Notes: a model not told the origin generated them from the letters alone. DNA of 64,000 nucleotides from GCA-016699445 sp964555055 (GCA_964555055.1 CAZKQW010000001.1:124001-188000); one strand, 5' to 3'. Shown: positions 55,401 through 63,303, counted from the first letter of the stretch. Program-made: numbers and translations.

Positions 55401-56085
55401 ACCTAGCTTTCTGATTAGCTACCGGTTTCCAACGAGCTGCCGCCAACTCCTGACGCCCACCGTGGCGGTTACCCGCGGTGGACAAACAAAATAAAGAGTC
55501 TACGTAATCCCTCGAAAAATCGGGCCCCAAAGTGCTTAAATCGATTTCATTATCCGCCGCTCCGGGAGACGGACAGCAATAAAGATCCGTATTAGTTGAA
55601 GGAGAACGTAACAAGCCAGGAGTCGTTGTCGGCATAGTGGCGCAGACATTGCCGTTATTCACCGTGCTAGAGCCGGCGTATTGGCAGCACTGAGGAGGAC
55701 TGTCATAATGGCCTGCAGCATCAGGATCTCCCGGAGCATCGTCGATCTTCAAGATCAACTTCATGTTAAAATCCACTTCGCAGGTACCTGCCATGCTCGT
55801 CGAACCTCCTGTCCCAACAGACGCTCCGCCAGTGCCTGTAGCAGCGCCACCTGTGCCTCCTGCGCCTATTGAGCTTCCTCCTGTCCCTGTAGGCCTACCG
55901 CCGGCTCCCCCGGTAGCGCCTCCAGTTCCAGGGTTACGCGATGGATCCACATTGCTTCCCGAAGCCCCACCCACCGGAGACGATGACCCAAATGTAAACG
56001 GGACATCGTCACTTCCAGTGGAACATGCGGACATCCACAATAGACTGCAGATAATAATAACCAAGGTTAAATGTTTTTTTATCAT
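52405..56085 (-). CDS. Large lipoprotein with Gly-Thr-Gly tracts and a choice-of-anchor-type domain
   Basis: A 1226-aa predicted outer-membrane lipoprotein (lipobox WMSAC, Cys21). In order: a Gly/Thr-rich tract (about 37-100); a Cys-rich region with DAPGDPDAAGHYDSPPQCC (about 115-200); beta-rich domains; a second Gly-rich tract (about 465-510); an immunoglobulin-like choice-of-anchor-D-like domain with RLYRLSNIGMAPVTVNNLSV; and a C-terminal module with VAGGYYDPVTGEVVLSD. An 11-nt poly-G lies in the second tract. It is the second gene of the surface operon, with 33 bp between it and the 56119 gene. Function unknown; structural or adhesive surface role inferred. Confidence 0.7.
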   Translation of the reverse strand: MIKKHLTLVIIICSLLWMSACSTGSDDVPFTFGSSSPVGGASGSNVDPSRNPGTGGATGGAGGRPTGTGGSSIGAGGTGGAATGTGGASVGTGGSTSMAGTCEVDFNMKLILKIDDAPGDPDAAGHYDSPPQCCQYAGSSTVNNGNVCATMPTTTPGLLRSPSTNTDLYCCPSPGAADNEIDLSTLGPDFSRDYVDSLFCLSTAGNRHGGRQELAAARWKPVANQKARLRFRISASNACEVVLIRDSFPRFNIENSALTKSISLDMGRSYGSIPGHIREQMNPAEVVGRCSVTGTGSSYQINIESLNVYFLAQVFNNRTRCLRTATTDAARARCSAAFTDPYPADDAGIGSYQVLPGFNNAALELKTGTSTTPPINSTLQTPMTVTGVPLHFDMAQNKSLLKLVTTIAMRGTIADRDDNTGTGILMNQLDNAILSAELEGEVTRAGTTDPIRGVEDLRSCGPVPVGTGGTPGTGGSSMGTGGTGMGTGGSSAPGTGGASGGGGGGISGTETPLVVGNIRIDRIDASTSAIVLPAVTSHITFSELPARGAPETRLYRLSNIGMAPVTVNNLSVTDRLNNFRLFGPMQGPTFSSFVFPENPNNLTIPVSGGMGTNDVFFYINYGPQGTFTEATRTDTALLSYQVGATPVAITLTGTTTNESRGQLNLYIRDENRFLVTGAADKVIAGGHYYLPKNRVYSYRQDGSADREVYLYNDAPVGSDSIAIQGISLGRHMKFPFDRTMGELPEGCYLEPMTVMGMSTPDLAGLGGRSMPCDPMRATLNAGQGVKLGKIVFTPAMTTSRSVFSIDMAVKAPTGATARRPRVGGGDVAGRDDAIVLFALKGVEGAPTGHKGLRINRLLAGFQNKINSEFQKSLSVSSMTPGILTRYAAIPGSRTTSVADWKDVFTLESSPSRGALILDPVRGQMRLTRIATPLDRNASGLLDMNNPTHSSDLRGVRLYNSPGSQATDSRFPGGIEYYPQCKDATGGRCAFFYIYMGDYMSSTTPLTSASGAPALCQGKRAAAPSYNRTPDATVLNPLDIAQYNCIKDHNLKDVAGGYYDPVTGEVVLSDMILRLFAPAIPRLTGSNVDTSVRISFTTGCVTADMVPDGEARSSGVTVPETTRLDRSESNPSRTAFNDALIPQRPMWPERSPLSNYIGNTYGSNCSDGILHGRNLFMPDPTDTLDNDVDRIAIQNTFDIAGVGRLTSNNTDIVESNMYIVIKAEILD
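54561..54700 (-). repeat. Second Gly-Thr-Gly tract of the large lipoprotein
   Basis: A stretch coding for repeated GTGG units (GTGGTPGTGGSSMGTGGTG and on) ending in six consecutive glycines. It links the N-terminal half of the protein to the choice-of-anchor-type domain. Low-complexity repeats of this kind vary in copy number between strains by recombination or slippage. Confidence 0.8.
54578..54588 (-). repeat. 11-nt homopolymeric G tract in the lipoprotein coding sequence
   Basis: Eleven consecutive C on the plus strand (G on the coding strand) within codons for consecutive glycines, at about residue 499 of the 1226-aa lipoprotein. Any gain or loss of one base would shift the reading frame and drop the C-terminal 727 residues. 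Tracts of this length are hotspots for slipped-strand mispairing. Confidence 0.9.
55786..55977 (-). repeat. First Gly-Thr-Gly tract of the large lipoprotein
   Basis: Codes for about 64 residues of GGASGS- and GTGG-type units (NPGTGGATGGAGG, GTGGSSIGAGGTGG) just after the lipidated Cys. It probably acts as a flexible stalk raising the protein from the membrane. Confidence 0.8.
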
Positions 56086-56118
56086 AAGGATTCTCGAGTT
56101 TTTACTGACACCTCAGTT

Positions 56119-57252
56119 TCAATTCGTTCCAGCCAAGATGTTTCCGTAAATAATGACGGCCATGGATTTTCCTTGAAGCTGAGCGAGCTCCGGATTCGCT
56201 GCATTCGTCACCCTCTCCACCTTCACAAAGCCGACTAAAACGACTGAATTATTATCGGCTGAGTTAACACGTTGTCCTCTTAACTGTTGCGTTTGATCGC
56301 TCCAAAGATTTCCCAATCGGCTTAACGCACGCGGATTGACGATAGGCGTAGTATTATTAGGCCGTGGTTCCGTCGTTAAATCCAAAATGAATTCTGTATG
56401 GAAATCCCCATCCATCGTCACCGGCACATTCCTAAGGGTGATTTCTCCGGTCGTCGGATCAAAAAGCCCCGCTACTTCGGCGCGTGTTGTAATGACGGTA
56501 GGTTGTTGAATACCTAAATCTTGAACTGCAGAAGCAGCCCTCGGTCCCGGAGGCGGCAATCCGAGTTGGGCAGACGTCGGAATGGCCGGCAAAACAGCTG
56601 ATCTTCCGCTTCGCGACAAAGTGAGCGGCACTTCGACGTAATGTAGATCACCGCCAAAAGGGCTCGTTCCTTGATCGGAATCCATCGTCGACGGAAGAGC
56701 GCTTGTCGCCGCGACGAGTTTCGTAACACGAAACCTCAGAGTACCATCTAGTCCTTCCACCGGTTGCGGCGCATTCCCATCAGTTTGATCGCAAGCTGTC
56801 AGGCGGTTTCCTGAGCTTCCATCCAACCTCACTTGGACGATACCTTGTCTCGGAGTTAAGTAAGCGATATCGAAATATGCCACGTCTTCAGTCTTATTCT
56901 CCACACGAGGAGTGTATCTAATCTTAAATGCATAGTTAGTGTGCGGAGGAATCGTCAGATCCTTAATGTCGCCACTCACGATTTCAGTTTCCTGACTTCC
57001 TACGGTTACTGACTTAAGGTCATAGCTTCCATAGGTATTCGATCCTAATGAAATAGCCGCACCGCGGATTAAGCTAGGAGTGTCGGAGGTGTTGGCAAAA
57101 GATAAGATCTGCTCCCTAAAATCACAAACAGCCGTCTGTTGAAACGACACATTATACATCCCGGTCAATTGCTTATCTTGACGGCAGGAAATGATACTAA
57201 AGGCTAATAATAAGGCTAAAATAGGTTTTTTTATGACGCGATGCATGAACAT
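56119..57252 (-). CDS. Lipoprotein of unknown function heading the surface operon
   Basis: About 377 aa. I chose the ATG at 57252, which has GGAGG 8 nt upstream; ORF starts further up are less supported. The lipobox is FSIISC. The N-terminal 140 residues look immunoglobulin-like (ILSFANTSDTPSLIRGAAISL), the later part has FRVTKLVAATSALP and AEVAGLFDPTTGEITLRNVPV. That last motif recurs near the C-terminus of the 1226-aa lipoprotein encoded next, suggesting shared modules. It is the first of five consecutive envelope genes. The 57268-57483 region is AT-rich and probably holds divergent promoters. Confidence 0.65.
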   Translation of the reverse strand: MFMHRVIKKPILALLLAFSIISCRQDKQLTGMYNVSFQQTAVCDFREQILSFANTSDTPSLIRGAAISLGSNTYGSYDLKSVTVGSQETEIVSGDIKDLTIPPHTNYAFKIRYTPRVENKTEDVAYFDIAYLTPRQGIVQVRLDGSSGNRLTACDQTDGNAPQPVEGLDGTLRFRVTKLVAATSALPSTMDSDQGTSPFGGDLHYVEVPLTLSRSGRSAVLPAIPTSAQLGLPPPGPRAASAVQDLGIQQPTVITTRAEVAGLFDPTTGEITLRNVPVTMDGDFHTEFILDLTTEPRPNNTTPIVNPRALSRLGNLWSDQTQQLRGQRVNSADNNSVVLVGFVKVERVTNAANPELAQLQGKSMAVIIYGNILAGTN

Positions 57253-57483
57253 TACGAGCCCTCCCATGGGTTGGTTATCGTCGAATCTCCGCTAAACGTT
57301 TCGGTTTATTTTCATCCCCCGGGAAATAACTCGGCGTCAAAAACCTGATTGCCGGGTTTTCGGAACTTTCCGTTAAGGAAGCGGTGAGTCATGTGTTCCC
57401 CTCACTTTAAAAAATTTTTCTTTCATAAACGAAAAAGTTTAATTAATTCCGAAATCTGTCGTAAGATGTTCACGGTCTAAATT

Positions 57484-60027
57484 ATGTCTACGCTTTTGGA
57501 TGGGGTCGGTCGTCTTTTAAAAGTCGTCTTTGGTATGCTCGCGATTCTGGTCTTATTGGTCGCCATTGCCGGAGGCGCCATCTACTATCATTTCGCGCGC
57601 GACCTTCCGAAGATCGGCCGTCTTTCCGAATACCAACCCCCCGTCGTCAGCGAAGTCTTCGCCGACGACGGTACGAAGATCGGCGAATACTGGCAGGAAT
57701 GCCGCTTCGTCGTCCCGTACGAGGACATTCCGAAAAAATTGATCAACGCCTTCGTCGCCAGCGAGGACGAGCGCTTCTGGGACCATGAAGGCGTCGACTT
57801 CAAGAGCATCGCCCGTGCCTTTATCGAAAATATGCGGGCCGGCCACGTGGTCCAAGGCGGCTCGACGATCACCCAACAAGTAGCCCGAGCTCTCGTTTTG
57901 ACGCGCGAAAAAAGCCTGGACCGTAAGGTCAAGGAAGCCATTCTCGCGACCCAAATCGAACAGAGGTTCACCAAGGAAGAGATCATCTATATTTACCTTA
58001 ACCAGATTTATCTAGGGAACCGCGCGTACGGCGTAAAAGCCGCCGCACGGAATTACTTCCATAAGGAATTGAAAGATTTAACCCTCGCGGAAATGACGCT
58101 GATCGCCGGCCTTCCTTCCGCGCCCTCAACCTACTCGCCAATCCACAACCGGGAAATGGCGCGCCAACGGCAATCCCGCGTCCTCGAACGCATGCTCGTC
58201 AACCGCTATATCACGCGCGCCGAATACGAGCAGGCCATCAATGAGCGCGTCGCCGTCTATCGTTGGGGACTCGATAAGGACTTCAATTATCGCTATGCCC
58301 CGTATTTCGTCGAACACATCCGCCGCATGGTGGAGGATAAATACGGCACCGACGCTCTTTACAACAAAGGCTTGCGCATCGAAACCACGGCAAGCGTCCT
58401 GGCCAACCAAGCCGCCGACCGTGCCGTCAAACGGGGATTGTTCGAAGTGGAAAGGCGCAAGGGCTTTTCTGGGCCCGTCGCCGTCCTGACTACGGATAAG
58501 ATCAAGGCGTATGCGGACGCCATCCACCGCGAACTCGTGGAATTCGAAGAACCCGTGTACGTCCCTGCTGATCCTGAAAAAGACGCCGAGTCCCGTTCGA
58601 TCGAAACGCCCCTCAAATACGGTCTCATTTATAAAGGCGTCGTCTCCGAAATGGACGCTAAAGGAAATGCCCATGTCCTAGTGGGCCATGCCGTCGGTAC
58701 CGTCCATGCAGCGGATCGGGCTTGGACCGGTCGTACACCGAAAGTCGGCGATATTTATTGGGTCCGTAAAAAAGATCCTGAGACCAATGACGGCTCGTCG
58801 GTTTTTTGGATCGAACAGGAGCCGAAACTCGAGTCGGCTCTCTTCTCCTACGAGCCTCAGACGGGTGATGTAAAGGCGGTCGTCGGCGGCTTTAGCTTCC
58901 GCCGCAGCGAATTCAACCGGGCGACCCAAGCCTTGCGCCAACCCGGATCCGCCTTCAAACCCCTCATATATGCAGCCGCCCTGGATAAAGGATACACGCC
59001 CAGCAGCGTTATCGTGGACGGGCCGGTAAGTTACCAAGTGGGTCGCGAGATCTGGAGCCCGAAGAATTACGGCAACAAATACAACGGTCCGATGAGCCTG
59101 CGCAGCGCCTTGACGAACTCCGTAAACATCGTCGCCGTAAAGATCTTCCACGACATTGGCATTGACTATGTCACCGCTTATGCCCGTAAATTCGGGCTCA
59201 CCACGCCGATCGCCCATTATTTATCGTCCGCCTTAGGTGCTTCCGATGTCTACCTTCAGGAATTGGCGCGGGCCTACGGAACCTTCCCCAACGGCGGGGT
59301 CCGGCCCGAACTAAGGTTCATCCGCAAGATCACCGACAAAGCGGGAGTCGTCTTGGAGGAAAACAGCGCGATGGCGTTGAATCCCCTTCATGTCTTCGAC
59401 GGGGCTGATGTGGAAAAAGAGTCGGAAAAAGGGAAAGAAGACAAGAAAAAGTCGGAAAGCTTCAATACGGATCTTAAGATAGAGGGTGAAAAGACCATCA
59501 AAGAGGACAAACTCAAAATCAGCAAAGAAGAGATGAAAGTCCTTTACGGAAGCGACATCCCGGAGGGTCATGCCATCACGCCCCGCACCGCCATGCTGAT
59601 GGTCAGTCTCATGAAAAGCGTGGTCGACAATGGAACGGGATATAAGGCGAAGGAATTGAAGCGCCCCGCCGCCGGCAAGACGGGCACCACCAACAACGAA
59701 TCCGACGCGTGGTTCATGGCGTACGTGCCCAACCTCGTCACCGGCGTGTGGTTGGGCTACGACAGCCGCAAGCCGATTGGCCCCAAGATGACGGGAGGCG
59801 TAGTGTCCGCTCCGATTTGGCTCTACTACATGCAGGAGTACCTAAAAGACAAACCAGTACTCGATTTCGCCTTCCCGAAACTCGGCGAAGGAAAGGATTT
59901 TGAGAGCTTAACCGGAGGCTCCGCTCCGGCCTCCGCGAAACCCGCCCCCGAAGGCGGCGTCGAAGACGGTTCCTCCCCGGGAAGCCGCGGCGTGGATTTT
60001 CTCTATAAGGATTTGAACGGGTTATAA
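57484..60027 (+). CDS. mrcA: Class A penicillin-binding protein (bifunctional PBP1A)
   Basis: Polymerises and cross-links peptidoglycan. The 847-aa product has an N-terminal membrane helix (about 12-36). The glycosyltransferase domain has SEDERFWDHEGVD (Glu94/Glu96), GGSTITQQ and a GNRAYGVKAAARNYF stretch. The transpeptidase has PGSAFKP (Ser at about 488), NSVNIVA (about 545) and KTGTT (about 733). A charged Lys/Glu-rich insert (about 640-685, near EKGKEDKKKSE) and a Pro/Ala/Gly tail are unusual. The last 20 codons exist in a second diverged copy at 60981-61039. The start lacks a strong ribosome site. Confidence 0.93.
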   Translation: MSTLLDGVGRLLKVVFGMLAILVLLVAIAGGAIYYHFARDLPKIGRLSEYQPPVVSEVFADDGTKIGEYWQECRFVVPYEDIPKKLINAFVASEDERFWDHEGVDFKSIARAFIENMRAGHVVQGGSTITQQVARALVLTREKSLDRKVKEAILATQIEQRFTKEEIIYIYLNQIYLGNRAYGVKAAARNYFHKELKDLTLAEMTLIAGLPSAPSTYSPIHNREMARQRQSRVLERMLVNRYITRAEYEQAINERVAVYRWGLDKDFNYRYAPYFVEHIRRMVEDKYGTDALYNKGLRIETTASVLANQAADRAVKRGLFEVERRKGFSGPVAVLTTDKIKAYADAIHRELVEFEEPVYVPADPEKDAESRSIETPLKYGLIYKGVVSEMDAKGNAHVLVGHAVGTVHAADRAWTGRTPKVGDIYWVRKKDPETNDGSSVFWIEQEPKLESALFSYEPQTGDVKAVVGGFSFRRSEFNRATQALRQPGSAFKPLIYAAALDKGYTPSSVIVDGPVSYQVGREIWSPKNYGNKYNGPMSLRSALTNSVNIVAVKIFHDIGIDYVTAYARKFGLTTPIAHYLSSALGASDVYLQELARAYGTFPNGGVRPELRFIRKITDKAGVVLEENSAMALNPLHVFDGADVEKESEKGKEDKKKSESFNTDLKIEGEKTIKEDKLKISKEEMKVLYGSDIPEGHAITPRTAMLMVSLMKSVVDNGTGYKAKELKRPAAGKTGTTNNESDAWFMAYVPNLVTGVWLGYDSRKPIGPKMTGGVVSAPIWLYYMQEYLKDKPVLDFAFPKLGEGKDFESLTGGSAPASAKPAPEGGVEDGSSPGSRGVDFLYKDLNGL

Positions 60028-60028
60028 A
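59970..60028 (+). repeat. Direct repeat, copy 1: 3' end of the PBP1A gene
   Basis: The final 59 bp of the mrcA reading frame region (coding for the GVDFLYKDLNGL end and the stop) match 60981-61039 at 52 of 59 positions without gaps. The two copies enclose the MntA-HepT pair. Confidence 0.85.
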
Positions 60029-60033
60029 TTTTT

Positions 60034-60049
60034 ACCGATAAAAATCGGT
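60034..60049. other. Perfect hairpin ahead of the toxin-antitoxin genes
   Basis: ACCGAT-AAAA-ATCGGT forms a 6-bp stem with a 4-nt loop, immediately after the PBP1A gene and 28 nt before the mntA start. The T run is on the wrong side for a plus-strand terminator. It could be a regulatory site for the toxin-antitoxin pair. Confidence 0.35.
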
Positions 60050-60076
60050 TCTAGTGGTAGGGAAGGCAGAGACTCA

Positions 60077-60493
60077 ATGGTTTATCAAGACTCACTGACG
60101 GATGCACAAATAGAAGAATTGGTTTCCTTAGGAGTGCAAGCCTTGTATCTCTTCGGTTCCAGAGCCTTGGGCAAAGAAACAGAGATCTCTGATTACGATT
60201 ATGCCATCCTTATGAGAGATAAGGGATACCGGCGCGGTGATGAGCTTTACGAACGTCTTTATGAGATTCTCTCCTCGATTTCACCTCGAACGCATAAAAA
60301 CGATGTCATCGATATCGTTTTTTTAAGGGATATAGGCCTAGAGCTTCAATTTCATGTCGTGCGTTATGGGAAGATTCTATTTGAGGCTTCTCCCTTAGAG
60401 CGGGTTCGATTCGAAGAGAGAATCGTCACCCTATATTGCGATTACCGTCCCGTTCTCGATCGCTTCGATAAAGCCATTTTGGAGTCTTTATGA
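60077..60493 (+). CDS. mntA: MntA-type antitoxin nucleotidyltransferase
   Basis: Type VII toxin-antitoxin antidote. The 138-aa minimal nucleotidyltransferase has the motif GS-x10-DxD: Gly27-Ser28 in LFGSRALG, and Asp39 and Asp41 in SDYDYAI, with a third acidic residue Asp79 in VIDIVFL. In characterised pairs MntA inactivates the HepT toxin by adding AMP residues to its tyrosine. The gene overlaps hepT by 4 bp. GGAAGG lies about 10 nt upstream. Its position between two copies of the PBP1A 3' end suggests it was acquired. Confident on family; activity inferred. Confidence 0.88.
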   Translation: MVYQDSLTDAQIEELVSLGVQALYLFGSRALGKETEISDYDYAILMRDKGYRRGDELYERLYEILSSISPRTHKNDVIDIVFLRDIGLELQFHVVRYGKILFEASPLERVRFEERIVTLYCDYRPVLDRFDKAILESL

Positions 60494-60948
60494 CCACTCT
60501 TCCTTTAGAACGGGAAGCCATCCTCCCGCGCATTGACGGCATCAAAAAAAACGTCGCGAGATTGCAAATGCTCGCTAAATCACCTTTCGATCAATTTTCC
60601 CAAGGTGATCCCTATGACCTTGCGCAGCATCATCTGAGGCTTGCTCTAGAGGGTATCTTTAATATTTCTTCCCATATTCTCTCCCGATTACCGGGTGCGC
60701 GCGCCGTCGAATATAAGGAAATGGCCCGCAAAATGGCTGAACATAAGATAGTTCCGGAAGAGTTTTCCCGTCGAGCTTTGATTCCTATGGCAGGGATGAG
60801 GAATATTCTGGTTCATTATTACTCGGATATCGAACCAGAAAAATTATTCGAAGTGGTCACTAAACACACAAAAGACATCGAAGAGTTCCTTTCTTATGTC
60901 AAAGAGGTGGTCTCACATCCGGAAACGTGGAATCTAACCCTCAGTTAA
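60490..60948 (+). CDS. hepT: HepT-type HEPN toxin (putative RNase)
   Basis: The toxin of the pair with mntA. The 152-aa helical HEPN protein has the catalytic motif RNILVHYY: Arg104, His109 and Tyr111, an Rx4HxY pattern. HEPN RNases cut RNA (tRNA in described HepT proteins), and the Tyr is the AMPylation target in MntA-HepT systems. It shares an ATGA overlap with mntA. Both genes are lower in G+C than their neighbours by eye, consistent with acquisition. It could instead be a solitary defence element; no other defence genes are nearby. Confidence 0.88.
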   Translation: MTTLPLEREAILPRIDGIKKNVARLQMLAKSPFDQFSQGDPYDLAQHHLRLALEGIFNISSHILSRLPGARAVEYKEMARKMAEHKIVPEEFSRRALIPMAGMRNILVHYYSDIEPEKLFEVVTKHTKDIEEFLSYVKEVVSHPETWNLTLS

Positions 60949-60980
60949 TAGAGGAAAGGGTCATGGAGCTTAATCTAAGC

Positions 60981-61039
60981 TTCCTCCCCGAGAAGTCGTG
61001 GCGTGGATTTCCTTTATGAGGATTTGAACGGCTTATAAA
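60981..61039 (+). repeat. mrcA: Direct repeat, copy 2: diverged PBP1A 3' end after the toxin-antitoxin pair
   Basis: 59 bp matching 59970-60028 at 52 positions. Read in the PBP frame it gives SSPRSRGVDFLYEDLNGL and a stop. Of the 7 differences, 5 are synonymous third-position changes and 2 change the amino acid (Gly to Arg, Lys to Glu). So this copy was under coding constraint and is likely the old or allelic 3' end of the PBP gene, displaced downstream by the inserted pair. Confidence 0.8.
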
Positions 61040-61055
61040 AGTGATTTCAAAAAAA

Positions 61056-63242
61056 TCATTCCTGAATTACGCGGCATGAGCATCCGCCGTTAGAGTCCGT
61101 CGAAGTCACACCCGGAGAAGGGTTGCCGCCTCCGATACCGCTGGCTCCGGACACACCTCCGCTTCCGGACACGCCGCCACTTCCTGAGGTTCCTCCACTC
61201 CCGCCAGTGGCTGGAGGAGGATTATCTTCGTAAGAATAGACGCCTTGGCTTGTCGCCGCATAAAGCGTGATGGTCCCTGAGGGGTTTGTCAAAGAAGTCA
61301 TACCCTCCATAGAGTTTATATTCACATCCCACCCGTTATGCAGAGGCGTCCAATCCACTGTTAGGCCCGTCACAGCCGGGGAGATTCTTCCTTTCCAAAC
61401 GCCGCGGTCGTGAAGGCCAGCTGCATAAAGCGTTTGGTTCACCATATATAAAGCGGTAAAATCGTGAGATGCCCGTGGAATCCTTTCGCTTATCATCGTC
61501 CAGCGGATTACATCCCCTTCAATGACGCCGCGAAATATCTGACTCCCATTTGAGATGGTGTAAAAAGCACCTTCAGAGAATATGAGACCGTAGGTATTTG
61601 AGAGCCTTAAATCACCGCTAACGTCCACCCAGGCGAAGGGTGTTGTTAAACTTTTTCGCCAAATTCCCCTATCAGTCGCTGTATATAAATAATCAGCTAC
61701 AATTAATACTTTATGTATGAGAGGTCGATTAGGAGGTTGGCCTATATTTTCCCATACTCCAGAGTCGTTAAGGGTTCTTTTCCATATATCACTACCCACA
61801 GTAACATAAAGAATGGAGGGTGTGCTCAGATTATCATAAGCCAAATGATAAGTGGGGGGAGAAGCAGCGGGAAACCCTTCATTAAAATCATTCCAGGAAA
61901 CATTCCCACCAGAATCAATAAGCCCTCGATGTACACCCGAAGAGCTCGCATACAAGACATTTCCCGCTTTTATGAGAGAATAGATGAAGTCATACCCTCT
62001 CGACCTAACATCCCTCCAATGGACCCCATCACTCGTAACGTCGCCTCTCCACACATTAGAACCACCATCCATCCCAGCATAAAGAGCATTCTGAGCCGTA
62101 ATAAGGGCATTAACCCGTTGAAAAAAAAGACTTGAAGGGAGAGATCCATTCCATTCCGTCCACGTAACCGCGCTCCCTCCGGACTCCCCTTTCCAAACAC
62201 CTCGACCTTTCAAACTTGCATAAAGAGTTATGCCAGGACCCGTTCCGACAATCAGCAGGTCCTCTACGGACCTATTATCTTCAAAAAACGTGCTGGGCAG
62301 AGAGGAAAGGCTACTTCCGTTAAAGTTGACCCAGGAAACATTTAAAGTGCCGGGATCAATGGTGCCCTTCCACACCCCGATACTCGATGTCGACAGGTAA
62401 AGATCGTTATTCCAAACAATGATTTTGGTTGGAGGGTAGCTACGAATATCTGTTAATCCTGCCGATACATCCACCCAAGAGCTCATGCCATCGGTGATGT
62501 CTCTCCTCCACACTTTCCCTATCGTACCAATGTAGAGCATACGTCCTTCCATAAGCGTGAGGGTTGAGACTTGGAGATTCGTTCCACTTAAATCACCGGA
62601 CCAATTCTCCCACGTCACCCCTTCGCCTATGATATTTCCGCGCCAAACTCCGGCTCTTTGGGTAGCGGCATAGAGGTATCCGCTGGACAAAACGATTTCA
62701 TTCATTGGCGTTGGGCCCAAAGCCCCACTTACGTTCCTCCAATCCACATTATCGGGAGCTACCCTGGCCCCAAGCCAAACTCCCAGATCCGTGCCCACGT
62801 AGAAATTATCTCCGTCTTTAATAAGAGAATAAATAAACTGAGCGGTTCCTGGCAATGAAGCCGTCCTACCATTCAACTCCACCCATGTAACACTTCCATT
62901 CCCATTCAAAGTCGCCTTCCATAAGCCAGCATCAGTGCCCGCGTAAAGCGTCTCACCGTCAAGAACGAGGGCGGACACAGTGAGGTTCATCCGTCTCAAA
63001 CCGCTACTGATATTAGCCCAAGAGATTCCACTTCCGTTCATCGTTCCCCGCCATACCCCGTGGGATAGGGTTCCGGCATAAAGAACAGTTCTGTCACTAG
63101 AAATCGCAAGAGACTTGATATCCCCTCCTAAGGGGCCAATGGCATTCCACCGATTCGCCTCGGCATGAAGCCTAGAGGGAACGAAAAACGCCGCTACCAT
63201 CAGGACAAAAAGTAAAGTCTTATTCATTAAGGAATGAGTCAT
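61056..63242 (-). CDS. Secreted propeller-like repeat protein with a Gly-Ser tail
   Basis: About 728 aa from the ATG at 63242, with a signal peptide (about 5-27, ending LHA). The body (about 30-660) consists of repeats of the type LYAGTxxGVWRGxxxGxxxxW (for example LYAGTLSHGVWRG and LYAGTDAGLWKA), as in BNR/sortilin-type beta-propellers. The end is a GSGG-rich linker and then GGCSCRVIQE. The Cys-Ser-Cys start of a myxobacterial-type sorting tail is present, but the following membrane helix and Arg cluster are missing. The stop is only about 17 bp from the duplicated PBP1A end. Function unknown. Confidence 0.75.
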   Translation of the reverse strand: MTHSLMNKTLLFVLMVAAFFVPSRLHAEANRWNAIGPLGGDIKSLAISSDRTVLYAGTLSHGVWRGTMNGSGISWANISSGLRRMNLTVSALVLDGETLYAGTDAGLWKATLNGNGSVTWVELNGRTASLPGTAQFIYSLIKDGDNFYVGTDLGVWLGARVAPDNVDWRNVSGALGPTPMNEIVLSSGYLYAATQRAGVWRGNIIGEGVTWENWSGDLSGTNLQVSTLTLMEGRMLYIGTIGKVWRRDITDGMSSWVDVSAGLTDIRSYPPTKIIVWNNDLYLSTSSIGVWKGTIDPGTLNVSWVNFNGSSLSSLPSTFFEDNRSVEDLLIVGTGPGITLYASLKGRGVWKGESGGSAVTWTEWNGSLPSSLFFQRVNALITAQNALYAGMDGGSNVWRGDVTSDGVHWRDVRSRGYDFIYSLIKAGNVLYASSSGVHRGLIDSGGNVSWNDFNEGFPAASPPTYHLAYDNLSTPSILYVTVGSDIWKRTLNDSGVWENIGQPPNRPLIHKVLIVADYLYTATDRGIWRKSLTTPFAWVDVSGDLRLSNTYGLIFSEGAFYTISNGSQIFRGVIEGDVIRWTMISERIPRASHDFTALYMVNQTLYAAGLHDRGVWKGRISPAVTGLTVDWTPLHNGWDVNINSMEGMTSLTNPSGTITLYAATSQGVYSYEDNPPPATGGSGGTSGSGGVSGSGGVSGASGIGGGNPSPGVTSTDSNGGCSCRVIQE

Positions 63243-63303
63243 ATTATGACTTCTTTCTTTCCATGTCAGAGGTGACTTAGCTCCAGACCTTCTTGACAAG
63301 CAC

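Noticed and set aside
60034..60049. Hairpin as an intrinsic terminator for mrcA
   Set aside because: No T-tract follows the stem on the plus strand; the T run precedes it.
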